DNA of 64,000 nt from Entamoeba invadens IP1 (GCF_000330505.1 NW_004443767.1:72475-136474), one strand, 5' to 3'; counted from the stretch's first letter, positions 18,963 through 30,148 are shown. Notes: generated by a model not told the origin, from the sequence alone. A program made the numbers and translations.

Positions 18963-21412
18963 TCAACATCCCGACACTTTCCCAGCTATTTTGATACATG
19001 AAGACTCAAAAGCTTTTCCACAAATTCCACAAAACGCGTTTGTTGAAGCTTTGCAGTACCCACATGAGTTCATGGCACACTGTGTCGGGTCTGTATTTCT
19101 TGAGCAACTTGTAATAGTTAAACTTGGATAGTTTATAGCAACTATTCGATTGCACAAAAGTTGCACTTCGAAGACTTGTGAAACAAATTCCCTGGACGAG
19201 TTTCCACTCAACACTGGCGCGGGTAAAGAAAAGAGTTTTTGTGATATTGAGAACTCAAGACCATCAGGAAGGTTTGGGGTCGTTTTAATCGTTGGACTAA
19301 AACAATTCCACGGGACTTTTGGCATTAAGATGTGTGAAACTTCCTCGTTCTCTGTCACAGAGACGGTGTAGTACGACTTGTTCGCCACCTCCAATTCAAG
19401 AAACGCTATTGATTAGCTCGTTAAATTATATTTACATTTAACAATCATTTTAAATTAACGAGTTTCTTTACTTTCATATACTATATTATTATAATATTTT
19501 TTATAATAAAAGTATAGTATACAACAAACGTTGATAGACTGCAAGTAAAATGAGAACGAGGATTGCGATGATTTGATAGAGTGCCAGAACGATAATAGAG
19601 AATTCGAATCTAAATCCGAACTTTATTCCAGCCTTTGCGACAAAATAGCACCCGACTGTAGCGACAAAAGCCAGAATGAGATAGATGATTGCGAAGAGCG
19701 ACACTTTAATACCGAAACAAGTCGATAGAATTATTGCGATAAAAAAATAGGAGAAGACGAAGAACCACATGACGTAATGCGATAGTTTGAATTTTTCACA
19801 TTGAAAAACGCCAAGAGGAAGATATTTTTTTCTTCCGAGGAATTGCATGATTTCGTTTTTGTTACAAATGACAAAGACCCACAAAACGATAGTAAAGAGA
19901 AAACAGCCACAAATCACAAAATACATCGACCCAAACACAACAGGGACGAAAATACTAACTAAAGAACTTACTATACAACCCAATAAAAGAATAGGAACCG
20001 GCCCAAATAAATGCAGAGCGTCCGTCTTCCAATTTTTGAATTTTTCCGCATTGTCGATCTTCTCTTTTTCTTCACTTCTAATAATAGCTTCTAATTCACT
20101 GATTGCATCACTGACTCGTTCATTAATGATTTTATCCTTCTCGTTTCGCGTGAACGAGACGTTTCGTCGAATTTGTTTGAGTGATTCCAGTAAGACTGGG
20201 AGGACTCCCAAATAATCGACTGAGAGGTTTCCCGTGTCATCTTTAGTAACCAAGTCGGGAATGATCTTCTCGACTTCTTGAGCTATAAACCCATATTTCC
20301 TGTTATTTAAATCGTCTTTATAAGAATAGGTGACTCCGCTGAGTGACATAATACTTTCTAATGCACTTTTGATCGCAGTGATGTTCGTTTTGGAACGCAT
20401 GTCCGAACGCACTAAAAAGCCGTTCTCGGCAAAGATCTCGCCGAAGATGTGTAATTGTTTCATTTGTGAAGATAATGTTTCGATGCGGATGAAGTCTTCT
20501 TTTGGATCGAAAGCTTGTGGCGCGTAGATATTTTGATTTTGTGCGTACAAATTGTAATTGAGTGTTTGTGGTGTCATTTCATTCTGTTGTGATTTTGTGA
20601 CGCTTGTGAAATTTGTGATTGGAGTCACATTGTGCACTTTTGCAATATTTCTTGTGATTTGTGTGACGGGCGCAAGATTCACATTTTGTAGTACTTCTTG
20701 TGAATGTTGTGAGACATATTGGATGTCATTTGTCACTGAATTTGGTGGTGTAAGTACCAAGTGATGTTTCTCGGACATTTCATTTGATGTTGTTTCCGCT
20801 TCATTTGACACATTAAAAGCAAACGGGTAATCATTTTGTGGGGAATTTGTTGCGGTGTTATATTTGTTACACAAAATGTTGTTCGACACAACATTCACGT
20901 TATTCGCCAGTTTCAAGACTTTTGAATCTTTCGAATAACTTTTGTCGGGCGGTAATTTGTCGACCATTTTCACCATATATTGTTGACACATCTTTTTAAC
21001 TATTTCTTTCTGTGGACACAATTTAAAAGTTGTTAATGCCAAGTTATTCGGATTATTCCCAGGCTTTGAACACTCCTCTCTTAAATGGGCATCCCACACG
21101 TGTGCGGTTAAATTGTATCTTTTCGTTATTAATTGTAATTGTTTGTAATTAACGAGCTGTTTTTATTGGCATTTTGTTTCATTTCTGTGTTTTAATTAAA
21201 GAGCTGTTATCATGAGTCGTGCGAAAAAAAGAAATTTCGTTAATTTAAAACAGCTCGTTAATTTATTTTTGAGAACTTGAGGAAGAATCAAACCGACTCT
21301 TTGGACACACGTTGCAACCTGGATACACACATACCCAGTTCTTCTTTCGCATTTGCTCAGTCCGTGGAATTGACGAGCTCTCGACTAAAAGAAGTTCTTG
21401 CTTCCCACTCAT
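18963..21412 (-). CDS. C2H2 zinc finger, S74 self-cleaving chaperone domain, multi-TM protein (MYRF-like layout), three exons
   Basis: Exons are 21294-21412, 19530-21118 and 18963-19405; about 715 residues. The first intron is GTTTGA...AAG, the second GTTTGT...AATAG; both keep phase. The first splice creates C28-x4-C33-x12-H46-x4-H51, a textbook C2H2 finger. A 200-residue low-complexity region follows. A peptidase S74 (intramolecular chaperone) domain spans about 276-356, with the dyad motif SDMRSK (Ser278, Lys283) and GFIAQEVEKIIPDLV. Then about five membrane helices (about 410-570), and a Cys-rich tail with two N-glycosylation sequons (NKS, NSS). In MYRF, S74 trimerises and cuts itself, freeing the DNA-binding half from the ER. 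The same is inferred here. Confidence 0.8.
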
Positions 21413-21996
21413 TTGTATTAATAGTTCTTTTTTTGTTTGTTTTTAATTATTCTTGATTTTATATAATGTGTTTAAATATAGATTATTTATAATTTTATTT
21501 ACTATAACATGTTGTGGACAAGATGTAAAAATACTGACTTGTTTATTTAAAATCTCTCAGTTTTGACGTCATTTGTAAAACAAATTGTATATTTATAGTT
21601 TGTTTCTATAATTATTTATCTATTATTTTTTTAATTTATAATTATTCTTGAATAATAATATTATATTTTTATAATTATATTGAATTAAATATATTATTAT
21701 TAATTATAGTTTAGTGATACAATACATTTAGTTAGACATTTTAGTAAATAACTAAATTGAATTGTTTAATTGTTTAATTAATGAAAAAAAATTAAATTAT
21801 AAAATTTTAAAATAATTTTTTTTGTTATTTAAATTTTTATTTATTTAAAAAAAAAATGATGATTCAATATTATTAAAAAAATCATTAATTGAATCAATTG
21901 AAATTAATTTTAACTATTACAAATATAATAAAAAATTCTATCCAATTGATATAATTTGCCGGAATGAATGATAAATAAATAAAACTCATTTGGAAA
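21413..21996. other. Divergent promoter region, AT-rich
   Basis: Separates two divergently transcribed genes. A GAACTATT element lies just upstream of the minus-strand ATG at 21412. Otherwise A/T-rich, with no gene seen. Confidence 0.5.
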
Positions 21997-23928
21997 ATGA
22001 ACTTTAAAACGGTTCAACATCTGATAAACGAACACATGAGCTCCACTAAAATCATTGGTATAACTTTTACTGACACTCAAGTCAGTCTATCTCATTTTGG
22101 TCAGAATACCGTTGACGTATCTTGTTTTTCCCATTCCGTAAGTTCAAAGCCTTTTTGTTTTTACTATAATGGTAGTAAATTAACCTTTTTTGAAGATGCC
22201 AAAACGAAAGAGGGGTGTATTAACTATCTTTGTGAATTAGACGCTTTGGAACAGAAAATCAACAGAAACTTCGATTTACAAAATTTAGTCCAAGACATCT
22301 ACGGGGTCTGGGCCCTTTTGATCTCAAAACTCAAACTTCTTATAACGGACGTTTTTGCGTGTCCTCTTCGCTATGTTGTATGTCTCCCGACGGGTAGTGA
22401 CTGTCGTCTAGAAAGTGTAGTAAAGACTTCATTTAGCACGAATGAAATGGAGGTGATCAAAATAGTTCATGCGAATTCAGTCATTGGTCTTCAATTTGCG
22501 CGAACGGTACTTTTGCGACAAAATGTCGAGCCGAAAGTAGTCGCGTGTGTTGTGACGGATGACTTTTGCACGACGGTGACGGTGTTCATGTGCGACACGT
22601 TTAATGTGATTGAGTTGTACTCGAGTCGCCTGAATGTTGGTCAAAATGTCTTTGCGGCACTTCTGGCGACTTTTCTGTTTCATCAAGAAGTGAAGAAAGA
22701 TCGCGACACGTGGAGTCAATTTCTAATTAATAATGAAAATCCCTTATATTCCTGTATCTCAGCGTTTTATGAAGAGAAGTTAGACTCTGTGTATTTCAAG
22801 TCGTATGAGGAGGAGTGTATTAAAGTCGAACGCAATGATATAGCAGACCTTTTCAATAGTGAAGTCGTCAAAATATTTCAATTCTGTGATAATGTCATTC
22901 AAAAGGCATTAGAAATGCTACAAAATTTGAATTTAACATCAGACGACGCACTCTCACAATTCAGAAATGCAGCGCTCGACGGAGTTAAAGTCGAGTTTGC
23001 AGGAGCACATCAAAATTGGTTTGTAACAGACCAATTTGCTGGGAGGTATACAATAGTCGCCGGCGTCACCGCGAAAAATGTGATATCGGAAGGCGTCGGC
23101 TTTTATGTTCGGAAAATGGAGTTCAAAACGTTACCAAAGAAAGAAGAACTTCTTCTTCAAGACTTCAATGCAAATGTCAGTGTGCAACAAGTCGTTTTGA
23201 AGAATCAATTTTACATTGAAAGTTGTCAACGAAGACAGCAAGTCGAATTACTTAATAGTACTTTAATAGTACCAGAAAACTATATAATTACTATAACAAG
23301 TGACTTGCTGTGTTCCTTTGGAAAGTCTCAGATGAAGGAACGTGTCACTTTCTATGACGAAGAAGGGAAGGAAACAGTGAAGGACGTGACACTTTGTACT
23401 TTTGACTTAACACAATTTCAAACCCATCGAAGTAATGTTTTTGAATTTGACATTTCAAAGGTCTTGGGGGTATGTGGGAGGACAGAGTGTTACACAGAGA
23501 TGTACGACGAGAGTGGAAAATATTTGTGGATGGACGCAATACGAGGAGACGATTTTGGGCCTAATAAATATGAGTGTGAGCCAATTATAAAAGGCGTCTG
23601 TGATACTATAGAAGATGTATATAACGGAATTGTTCATGTAAGGATGGAGGAGGGATTAATAAGTGTACCAGAAATAAGAGATAACGATGAAAAGAAGCGA
23701 CAAACATTGAAAGAAGTCATTAAAAAAGGAGAAGAAACGGAACTTAATGCAAGTCTAGTCTTAACTCTGAAATCGCAAATTCAAAATAAAGAAATCGATG
23801 AATTGACGAAAGGAATGAGTGACGAAGAAAGAAGATCACTTCGAAGAGAAGTTAATAACATCTTTTTGAAAAATGTTAAGCTTCAAGATATTCAAAATAA
23901 ATGGAACGAATTGAAAAGGAAATACTAA
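21997..23928 (+). CDS. Highly divergent Hsp70-superfamily-like protein
   Basis: 643 residues. The N-terminal 380 follow the order of an Hsp70 nucleotide-binding domain: a first strand IIGITFTD where Hsp70 has its phosphate-1 loop, YVVCLPTGSDCRLESVV where Hsp70 has its VPAYF segment, and VVACVVTDDFCTTVTVF in the phosphate-2 position. All three nucleotide-binding motifs are degenerate: GTT and GGGT are not conserved. The C-terminal third is beta-rich, then a charged helical tail (about 560-643), resembling Hsp110/Grp170 order. It may be a non-ATPase Hsp70 relative or cochaperone. The assignment rests on pattern order and is tentative. Confidence 0.5.
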   Translation: MNFKTVQHLINEHMSSTKIIGITFTDTQVSLSHFGQNTVDVSCFSHSVSSKPFCFYYNGSKLTFFEDAKTKEGCINYLCELDALEQKINRNFDLQNLVQDIYGVWALLISKLKLLITDVFACPLRYVVCLPTGSDCRLESVVKTSFSTNEMEVIKIVHANSVIGLQFARTVLLRQNVEPKVVACVVTDDFCTTVTVFMCDTFNVIELYSSRLNVGQNVFAALLATFLFHQEVKKDRDTWSQFLINNENPLYSCISAFYEEKLDSVYFKSYEEECIKVERNDIADLFNSEVVKIFQFCDNVIQKALEMLQNLNLTSDDALSQFRNAALDGVKVEFAGAHQNWFVTDQFAGRYTIVAGVTAKNVISEGVGFYVRKMEFKTLPKKEELLLQDFNANVSVQQVVLKNQFYIESCQRRQQVELLNSTLIVPENYIITITSDLLCSFGKSQMKERVTFYDEEGKETVKDVTLCTFDLTQFQTHRSNVFEFDISKVLGVCGRTECYTEMYDESGKYLWMDAIRGDDFGPNKYECEPIIKGVCDTIEDVYNGIVHVRMEEGLISVPEIRDNDEKKRQTLKEVIKKGEETELNASLVLTLKSQIQNKEIDELTKGMSDEERRSLRREVNNIFLKNVKLQDIQNKWNELKRKY

Positions 23929-24603
23929 GTTTTTTTTTGTTCTGTTTTTTAGGAGTAACACCTTTAATAACTTGAAACATAATTGAAGTGGTCTAATAAT
24001 TGGGAAATCTCGAGTTTATTAAATGTTTTCCCCAATTTTTAAAAGTTTATTATATACATAATAATACACACGTTGAGAAAGGGAAAAACATCAAATATAT
24101 TTTATTTATCTTTAGATATATACAGTCTGTTTTTTAATCTTATCCAATACCTTTTGGACCATTAAAATTGGAATATTTCGGGAAGCAGTCCCAAAAATCT
24201 ATCCAAATTGTTTCGAGTTTTTTCACGGGTTATCTATTGCCCGATGTTTACAAAAAAAGCTATTTTTTGGCTACCTGATAACGTTAAAAGACTGACTCTA
24301 TGTAAAAACAAGGGAGCTATTTTTGATTGTTAAAAATGGAAATAGAAAAATTGGTTTTTTCATATAAAGTTTTAAAATGAAATCATTTAAATATGTATTT
24401 ATAGTATTTTGTTGATTTTTTATACAATACACAATTTTAGGTGAAATGATCGATTAATATTTCATATTAATTATTTGAATTTGAATTTCTAATTTAAAAG
24501 TGAAATAATGACCAAAATATTAAGATAAAAAGATATTAAATTGGGATGAATAAATTGATGATTATAAATAAAAGGTGTTAAACTAAGTTTTTTACATTGT
24601 TAC
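23929..24603. other. Intergenic spacer with a less AT-rich block
   Basis: No protein frame. About 24120-24330 is less A/T-biased than its surroundings and contains a small hairpin-like CGGGTTATCTATTGCCCG near 24225-24245; a non-coding RNA or old repeat is possible. A TATA-like ATTATAAATAAAAG lies near 24559, before the next gene. Confidence 0.35.
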
Positions 24604-25515
24604 ATGTCAAAGGATGTAGATCTCCAACAAAGTAAAGATGTTTTGATAAAAAATTTGTTTGAAAGTGTTACTTTGGGATCAAAATATAAAAATGAACACT
24701 TTTTGGATTTTTATTCAGAGTGTAAAGATAGTAAGGAGTACATCGATGGGTTTACTCGCGAAGTTATTGAAATGAATTCAAAAATGAAAAAGATTCTTAT
24801 CAATAAAACAATTCAATGTGATTTACAACGTCAACAAGTTCACAAATTCACAAGTTCAATAGAAAAAGATTGTAAAATAAAATGTGAGGAACAAATACCG
24901 TCTGATTCTCTTCAATTTGGATGTGAGTCATTTGACAAGCATTTTATTCATATGAAATCTCATCAAAGATTGATTTCTGAAGAGAACACCTTATTTCTCA
25001 ACCACTTTGATACGCTTCAAAATAAAATATTCAAAGAATTCAATTTGAATGAATTTAAAATAATATTAGATATCGATTTTTCACAAAAAGATGAACATAT
25101 ATATGACACGTTTTACAAAACAGAATGGAAAGAAAACACACTCTTTCTTATTGTTGCCGAAAATGAAAATTACAAAGAAGACTTTTTTGGGTGTTTTGTT
25201 CAACAAAAAATGAAAGTGAATTGTTGGATTGATGATCCACATATCTTTATGTTCAGTTTCTTTAATAAGTTCAAAACAATTAACATCAAACCACCAAATG
25301 AAAAGTTTGCTATATATGTTTGTGACCACACTAAAGATATACTGTTTGCAGTTGGTCTTGAAAGCGCAAACGATATTCTATTCTTAAAACAAACAAATGA
25401 AAGGAAAGACCCTACTATCATTTTAACTTATTCTGCTTTTGATTATAAAAAGGAAATATTTTTTGAACCCAAAATAGTAATACCAAAAAGATTCTATGTA
25501 TTTTCTTTTAGATAA
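24604..25515 (+). CDS. TLDc-domain protein
   Basis: 303 residues. The N-terminal 150 are charged and helical. The C-terminal 150 resemble a TLDc domain: NTLFLIVAENENYKEDFFGCFV, then WIDDPHIFMFSFFNKF and a final strand-rich region ending IVIPKRFYVFSF. TLDc proteins include Oxr1 and Ncoa7, which bind the V-ATPase and affect oxidative stress resistance; Entamoeba carries many TLDc genes whose function is unknown. No membrane segment or signal. The central GCF segment, where TLDc usually reads FGCF, is well kept. Confidence 0.6.
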   Translation: MSKDVDLQQSKDVLIKNLFESVTLGSKYKNEHFLDFYSECKDSKEYIDGFTREVIEMNSKMKKILINKTIQCDLQRQQVHKFTSSIEKDCKIKCEEQIPSDSLQFGCESFDKHFIHMKSHQRLISEENTLFLNHFDTLQNKIFKEFNLNEFKIILDIDFSQKDEHIYDTFYKTEWKENTLFLIVAENENYKEDFFGCFVQQKMKVNCWIDDPHIFMFSFFNKFKTINIKPPNEKFAIYVCDHTKDILFAVGLESANDILFLKQTNERKDPTIILTYSAFDYKKEIFFEPKIVIPKRFYVFSFR

Positions 25516-25956
25516 GACACTGATTCTTAATTGAAAATCATTGGTGTGTTAAAACATGTTAATTGATCAACTTATTATTATTCTTCAATAAAATCAAATA
25601 AAATATTAATTTGATACTTAATAATGTATCAAAATATATCATTTCAAAAAATTGATATTGTAAATTAACATACTTATAATTTCAATACAATATACAAACA
25701 ATGTTTATTATTTTCGATTTTCAAAACACTATAAAACACGAGTAAACATGAAACTAATTCATTGTTATAAAAAATAAAATTATTATAACAAAGTAAATTT
25801 GATTATTTAAACAATCAATAACTTATATTTGACAAGTCCACATCATAATTGTGACAATAATTAATTAATCGTTTATGAGTTGTTTATTTAAAAATAACAT
25901 AATTTATAAAACTTGTATATATTAAACATACATAACAAATTTAACAAAAAATAACT
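25516..25956. other. AT-rich spacer between convergent genes
   Basis: No gene seen. The flanking genes both end here. Confidence 0.5.
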
Positions 25957-28900
25957 TTATATATTAAATGGTATAAGCGTTTTCTGATCTAAGGCATTCG
26001 AATATAATATCATCTTCTCATTTTTCAATTGTTCAAAGAATATTTCATTTTCAATGTTCTTATTGTTTTCTTTTGCACTTTTCAAAGTTTCCTCCTTTCT
26101 TATAATATCATGAAGAATTTCATGTGTTTCTCTTAGAGTAATTCTTTGAAGATACTTGTACTCCCAACATTTTAGTATTAACCATTTAAGATCACTTGGC
26201 ATAGTACTATCAATCTCTGGTGTTAACCCAGTTATGACTGCACTTTTAATATCAAAAAGTGTTTTGTACTTTCCAAATGTACGTTGTTCATAGAAGAATT
26301 CCCAGCATAGGATCCCAAAAGAATAAACATCAGTAAACGACCCAAATATATGTTTATATGCCTCTGGTGGATCGCATCTGGGATTTTTCATAAACAATCC
26401 ATTATCCTCCACTTTTGTTCTCAAATCCGCACTTCCCCAGTGATCACAAAGTTGCACAGAAACTACTGTTGGTGAAGCACTAAATGATTTCATCATTACA
26501 TTTGAAAGCTTCAAATTCAAATGAAATAATTTAAAACCATGTAAATAACTTAAACCACATTGAACGTCTTTCATTACTTTAAGTTTAAATGAATATGAAA
26601 ATCGACCTTTGTATTCCGAGTTTAAGAAATACAAATCGGCACTCCCCAAACAACAAATTTCACTGAAAAAAGATAGATTCTGGTCTTCATAAAAACAGCC
26701 AAATGGTTGTAACAAATAAGGGGATCGCATATTTTTAATGGATGTATAAAACTTTTCTATTGAAGCTTTTAAAGTGTTTAAATCCTGAGTAGATAGATTT
26801 GAAAGGTTAATCGTTTTCACAGTGACTGGTTTTCCTCTATAAGTCCCAACAATTGCATGCTTGTGATTGCCTTTTGTTTCGAATCTTCTTGGAGAAACAA
26901 ACAACTCGTCGCGATCAATTTGAAAAGATCCTTCGATTTCAACCTTAGAAATCAATACAAAATAAAAGGCACTCACTCTCTTGTGTATTTTTTCATATAT
27001 AATTGTATCATCAACGTCGATTTTTTTCTTGTCAAAAACGAGTTGTTGTAATTCGATCAAAGTCGATTTATCGCCATAATAAACTGATACATAAAATTCA
27101 GTACCTTCAAAACGTGTTGTACAATGTGGTGTAAATATCAATAGTATTTGTTTTGTTTTTCCTTTTGAAATTATGAGTGTTTGTGGGCAAAAGTGTACTG
27201 TATATTTTTGGATATTTGGAGTGTGGAATATAATTAACATAAATCTTTTAGTATGATTTGTCATTTCAAATATTTCGAAAACAGTTTCATTGATTTTCAA
27301 TTGTTTGTTTTTCATTCCAAAAGTGATTATACTTTTATTGGATGGGTATTTGTTCGAAGTGTACGCAATATAATGACATTTTGAAACATCAAAATAATAC
27401 TCTGGTTGTGGATATTCAATGGCTTCTATTACATTCTTAAATAAGTAATGATCTTTTCTTGACACTATGATTGTTGTAACAGTAGATATAATTAACACTG
27501 TTAATAACAAAACGGTACATGTTATAACTAATGTTATTATTAATGTGTAATTACTCCCCTTACAAGATCCTTTATTATCGGGATCAGGTACAAACCCTTC
27601 ATAACATTTACAATTTGTACTATTGCATGAATTCCCGGAATCACATTGTTCTTCTGGATGATCCAATTTTCCGTTGCCACATGTTTGTGTTATACATTTG
27701 TTATTTTTAATGATGTATCCATCCTCACATTGACAATTAAATTTACAATGAGACTCCCCCCTTTTACATAACTCAGGATAATCAGTAATATTATTACTGT
27801 AACACACTTCATTTAAACAATGATGGTCTAATAAATAAGTTCCATTTTCACACTCACAATATGTATCACAATACTCTTCTCCGAAATAACACTTGTCATC
27901 ATAATTTGTGAGTGTCCACGTGTTGTTATAATAACACAATTTATGACAATCGTCACCTCCATATGAACCATGTGAACATATACACTTTCCTAATTGGACA
28001 CTACATTTACCACCTCCACGTTCTTCATTACAATTGTTGGGACATATTACTCTCATGGAAAATTCTGTTCTCATGATCATGTTTTTTGAGAATAATTTGA
28101 AGACGTAATTTTCGAATGTAGTCTCTTGTGTCGAATATACAAACCCCGTTTCTGGAGCCAATTTCCACAAATCTCTTCTTGTTTGTGTTCCATTCACACA
28201 ATGACATTTTCCATAAAATTTTGTTTCGTTTTCACATCTTGTGTATTCAAACATTTGTGTCTCTCCGTTCGAACTCGAAAAAAGTATTCTACTCTTATTT
28301 GGTATTTCACCAACCAATATAAAAAAGAATAATTTCAATATGTATGGTTGTGAGGAGCATCCTCTTCTATCCAAAACACCCAATTGTGCAAAATCCAATT
28401 TACTAGTAAGTGGAGTCGTTTTTAAATTAGTTACATTATATATTGGATAATTCAGATATTGTAACATCTCTTCAGAAGTTATCAAAGTCACTGTAATTAC
28501 ACAATCATATGGGTCTACCATTCCCACAAAGAGTGTAAAATTGGTTTCTGTGTAACTTATTCTTGCTATCAAATAACCATATGTATCAACAAACTGTGAA
28601 GTACCGAAACACAGTGGTTTGTCAATCTTGTTATTTTTGTCATACTGTTCTTTGGTTAAATCAATTTTGACTTTACCTTCACTTCTATTCTTTTTCACCA
28701 AAATGTTGATGTAATTTTTTGTCGAGTTATAATTTGGAGGGACATACACTTTATAATATTTACCAAAACGGTATCTGTTGTTGGTATCATCATCAAAACA
28801 CATTCCAAGCATCGGAGTCATATCTTTAGTAATGTGAAAAGTGTCTGGAACATTTAGTAACAAGTCTTCTGCAAATAAAGGTTTCCAATATAAAAGAGCA

Positions 28901-29139
28901 TTTGTTGTATTTGTCACCATACAGTTATTATTGTACATCAAAATCAATTGATTTGTTTCCGAAAAATTTAGGTATGGATTAAAGATTTTACATTCAGTAC
29001 AAGATGATGTCTGCTTGTAATTACTTTTGCATTTTTTACACACTTGATCATTATGGTTTGGTGGTGTTATGCATTCCAAACACCCACTTCCACAATAAGG
29101 AAAAACACTTTGAATAAATAAGAAAAGGAGTATCATCAT
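25957..29139 (-). CDS. Transmembrane receptor-type kinase (TMK) with altered catalytic motif
   Basis: 1060 residues from the ATG that opens a signal peptide (MMILLFLFIQSVF). The ectodomain to about 530 is rich in Cys-x-Cys and EGF/furin-like repeats and N-glycosylation sites. One membrane helix follows (about 535-560). The intracellular part has a 200-residue linker and a C-terminal kinase domain (about 770-1035). VAIK lysine (PVTVK), PPEA, DVYSFGI and a late Arg are present, but HRDLKxxN reads HLNLKLSN and DFG reads DHW, and the Gly loop is poor. Entamoeba TMKs are surface sensors. This one may be a pseudokinase. The longer frame upstream lacks an ATG. Confidence 0.88.
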   Translation of the reverse strand: MMILLFLFIQSVFPYCGSGCLECITPPNHNDQVCKKCKSNYKQTSSCTECKIFNPYLNFSETNQLILMYNNNCMVTNTTNALLYWKPLFAEDLLLNVPDTFHITKDMTPMLGMCFDDDTNNRYRFGKYYKVYVPPNYNSTKNYINILVKKNRSEGKVKIDLTKEQYDKNNKIDKPLCFGTSQFVDTYGYLIARISYTETNFTLFVGMVDPYDCVITVTLITSEEMLQYLNYPIYNVTNLKTTPLTSKLDFAQLGVLDRRGCSSQPYILKLFFFILVGEIPNKSRILFSSSNGETQMFEYTRCENETKFYGKCHCVNGTQTRRDLWKLAPETGFVYSTQETTFENYVFKLFSKNMIMRTEFSMRVICPNNCNEERGGGKCSVQLGKCICSHGSYGGDDCHKLCYYNNTWTLTNYDDKCYFGEEYCDTYCECENGTYLLDHHCLNEVCYSNNITDYPELCKRGESHCKFNCQCEDGYIIKNNKCITQTCGNGKLDHPEEQCDSGNSCNSTNCKCYEGFVPDPDNKGSCKGSNYTLIITLVITCTVLLLTVLIISTVTTIIVSRKDHYLFKNVIEAIEYPQPEYYFDVSKCHYIAYTSNKYPSNKSIITFGMKNKQLKINETVFEIFEMTNHTKRFMLIIFHTPNIQKYTVHFCPQTLIISKGKTKQILLIFTPHCTTRFEGTEFYVSVYYGDKSTLIELQQLVFDKKKIDVDDTIIYEKIHKRVSAFYFVLISKVEIEGSFQIDRDELFVSPRRFETKGNHKHAIVGTYRGKPVTVKTINLSNLSTQDLNTLKASIEKFYTSIKNMRSPYLLQPFGCFYEDQNLSFFSEICCLGSADLYFLNSEYKGRFSYSFKLKVMKDVQCGLSYLHGFKLFHLNLKLSNVMMKSFSASPTVVSVQLCDHWGSADLRTKVEDNGLFMKNPRCDPPEAYKHIFGSFTDVYSFGILCWEFFYEQRTFGKYKTLFDIKSAVITGLTPEIDSTMPSDLKWLILKCWEYKYLQRITLRETHEILHDIIRKEETLKSAKENNKNIENEIFFEQLKNEKMILYSNALDQKTLIPFNI

Positions 29140-29208
29140 GATTGAAGCAAATAAAACTTTATACAAGTTGATGAATAAACATATTCAAACAGTATTTAAT
29201 TAATTATT

Positions 29209-29255
29209 GACATCTAACCGTTAAATGAACATAATTCGTCAAATGGTTAGATGTC
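29209..29255. repeat. 11-bp perfect inverted repeat upstream of the TMK gene
   Basis: GACATCTAACC (29209-29219) and GGTTAGATGTC (29245-29255) form a stem with a 25-base loop, about 70-115 bases upstream of the TMK start. It could be a regulator site or hairpin. Confidence 0.6.
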
Positions 29256-30148
29256 TAATGTGTTCAAATATTTACTTTGTTGTTATTATATATTTTAAAT
29301 GTATGTTTATGTTTATAACGTGTTTTTAACAGTAAAGTGTACCTTTAAATAAAAAGATATAAAAAAACTACAAACACCAAACAATTACAATTTAATTTTG
29401 CTCATTTTATTTTTAAAAAATTTTAATTTTATTTAAATTATTTTTGGTAATTTCGACAGTAAATTTATTGTAATTTATTATTTCGAAAAAATATATAAAT
29501 TGACATATTTTTTTTTCAATTGTTGTTTAAAAACAAAGTTAAAAACAAGTTGATTTATTAGAAATCAACTAATATAATTTGATAAATATTTATGAACCAT
29601 TAATAGTTGGTTTATTATAATTTAATTTATAATTTCTTAATTATGAATATAACAATTTGTAAGTTTTGATTGCAAAAATATTATAATTAATAATATATTA
29701 TTATTAAATTAAAATGAAACTAAAAAAATTATAAAACTAACTTTGTAATATTTGAGTAATATTTATTTGTTGGTGATAGTTCTAAATTATAATTATTCAA
29801 AACTAATAAAAAAACCAAATAGTATAATTTTATAATTTTTATGATTTTAATATTTTTCAAAAATGTTGGTTATGTTGGGCCACTTTAGTTATAATATAAT
29901 TAGTTTAACTAAACATTTTAACTATAGAAATATATTCTCAAATTTGTACAATTTGACAAATTTAATTATTATTTATGTTTGAACTTTTGATTAATTCCAT
30001 TTTTATCATTAAAAAACAAAAAAATATGATACTGTATTAAAAAAATATGAAAATTTAAATTAGAGATATGGTACAGTTGTATACTCCAAAGACGAGAAAA
30101 AAGAATAATAAAGAACAGTAAATATATCAACAAACACCTGGGCATTTG
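29256..30148. other. AT-rich gene-free stretch
   Basis: No coding or RNA signal seen. Confidence 0.5.

Noticed and set aside
18963..19394. Separate secreted Cys-rich gene
   Set aside because: It has no ATG or signal peptide, and joins the multi-TM frame in phase over a GTTTGT...AATAG intron.
18963..21412. Ndt80 DNA-binding domain as in true MYRF
   Set aside because: No such domain can be seen; the region before S74 is low-complexity and the only DNA-binding candidate is the C2H2 finger.
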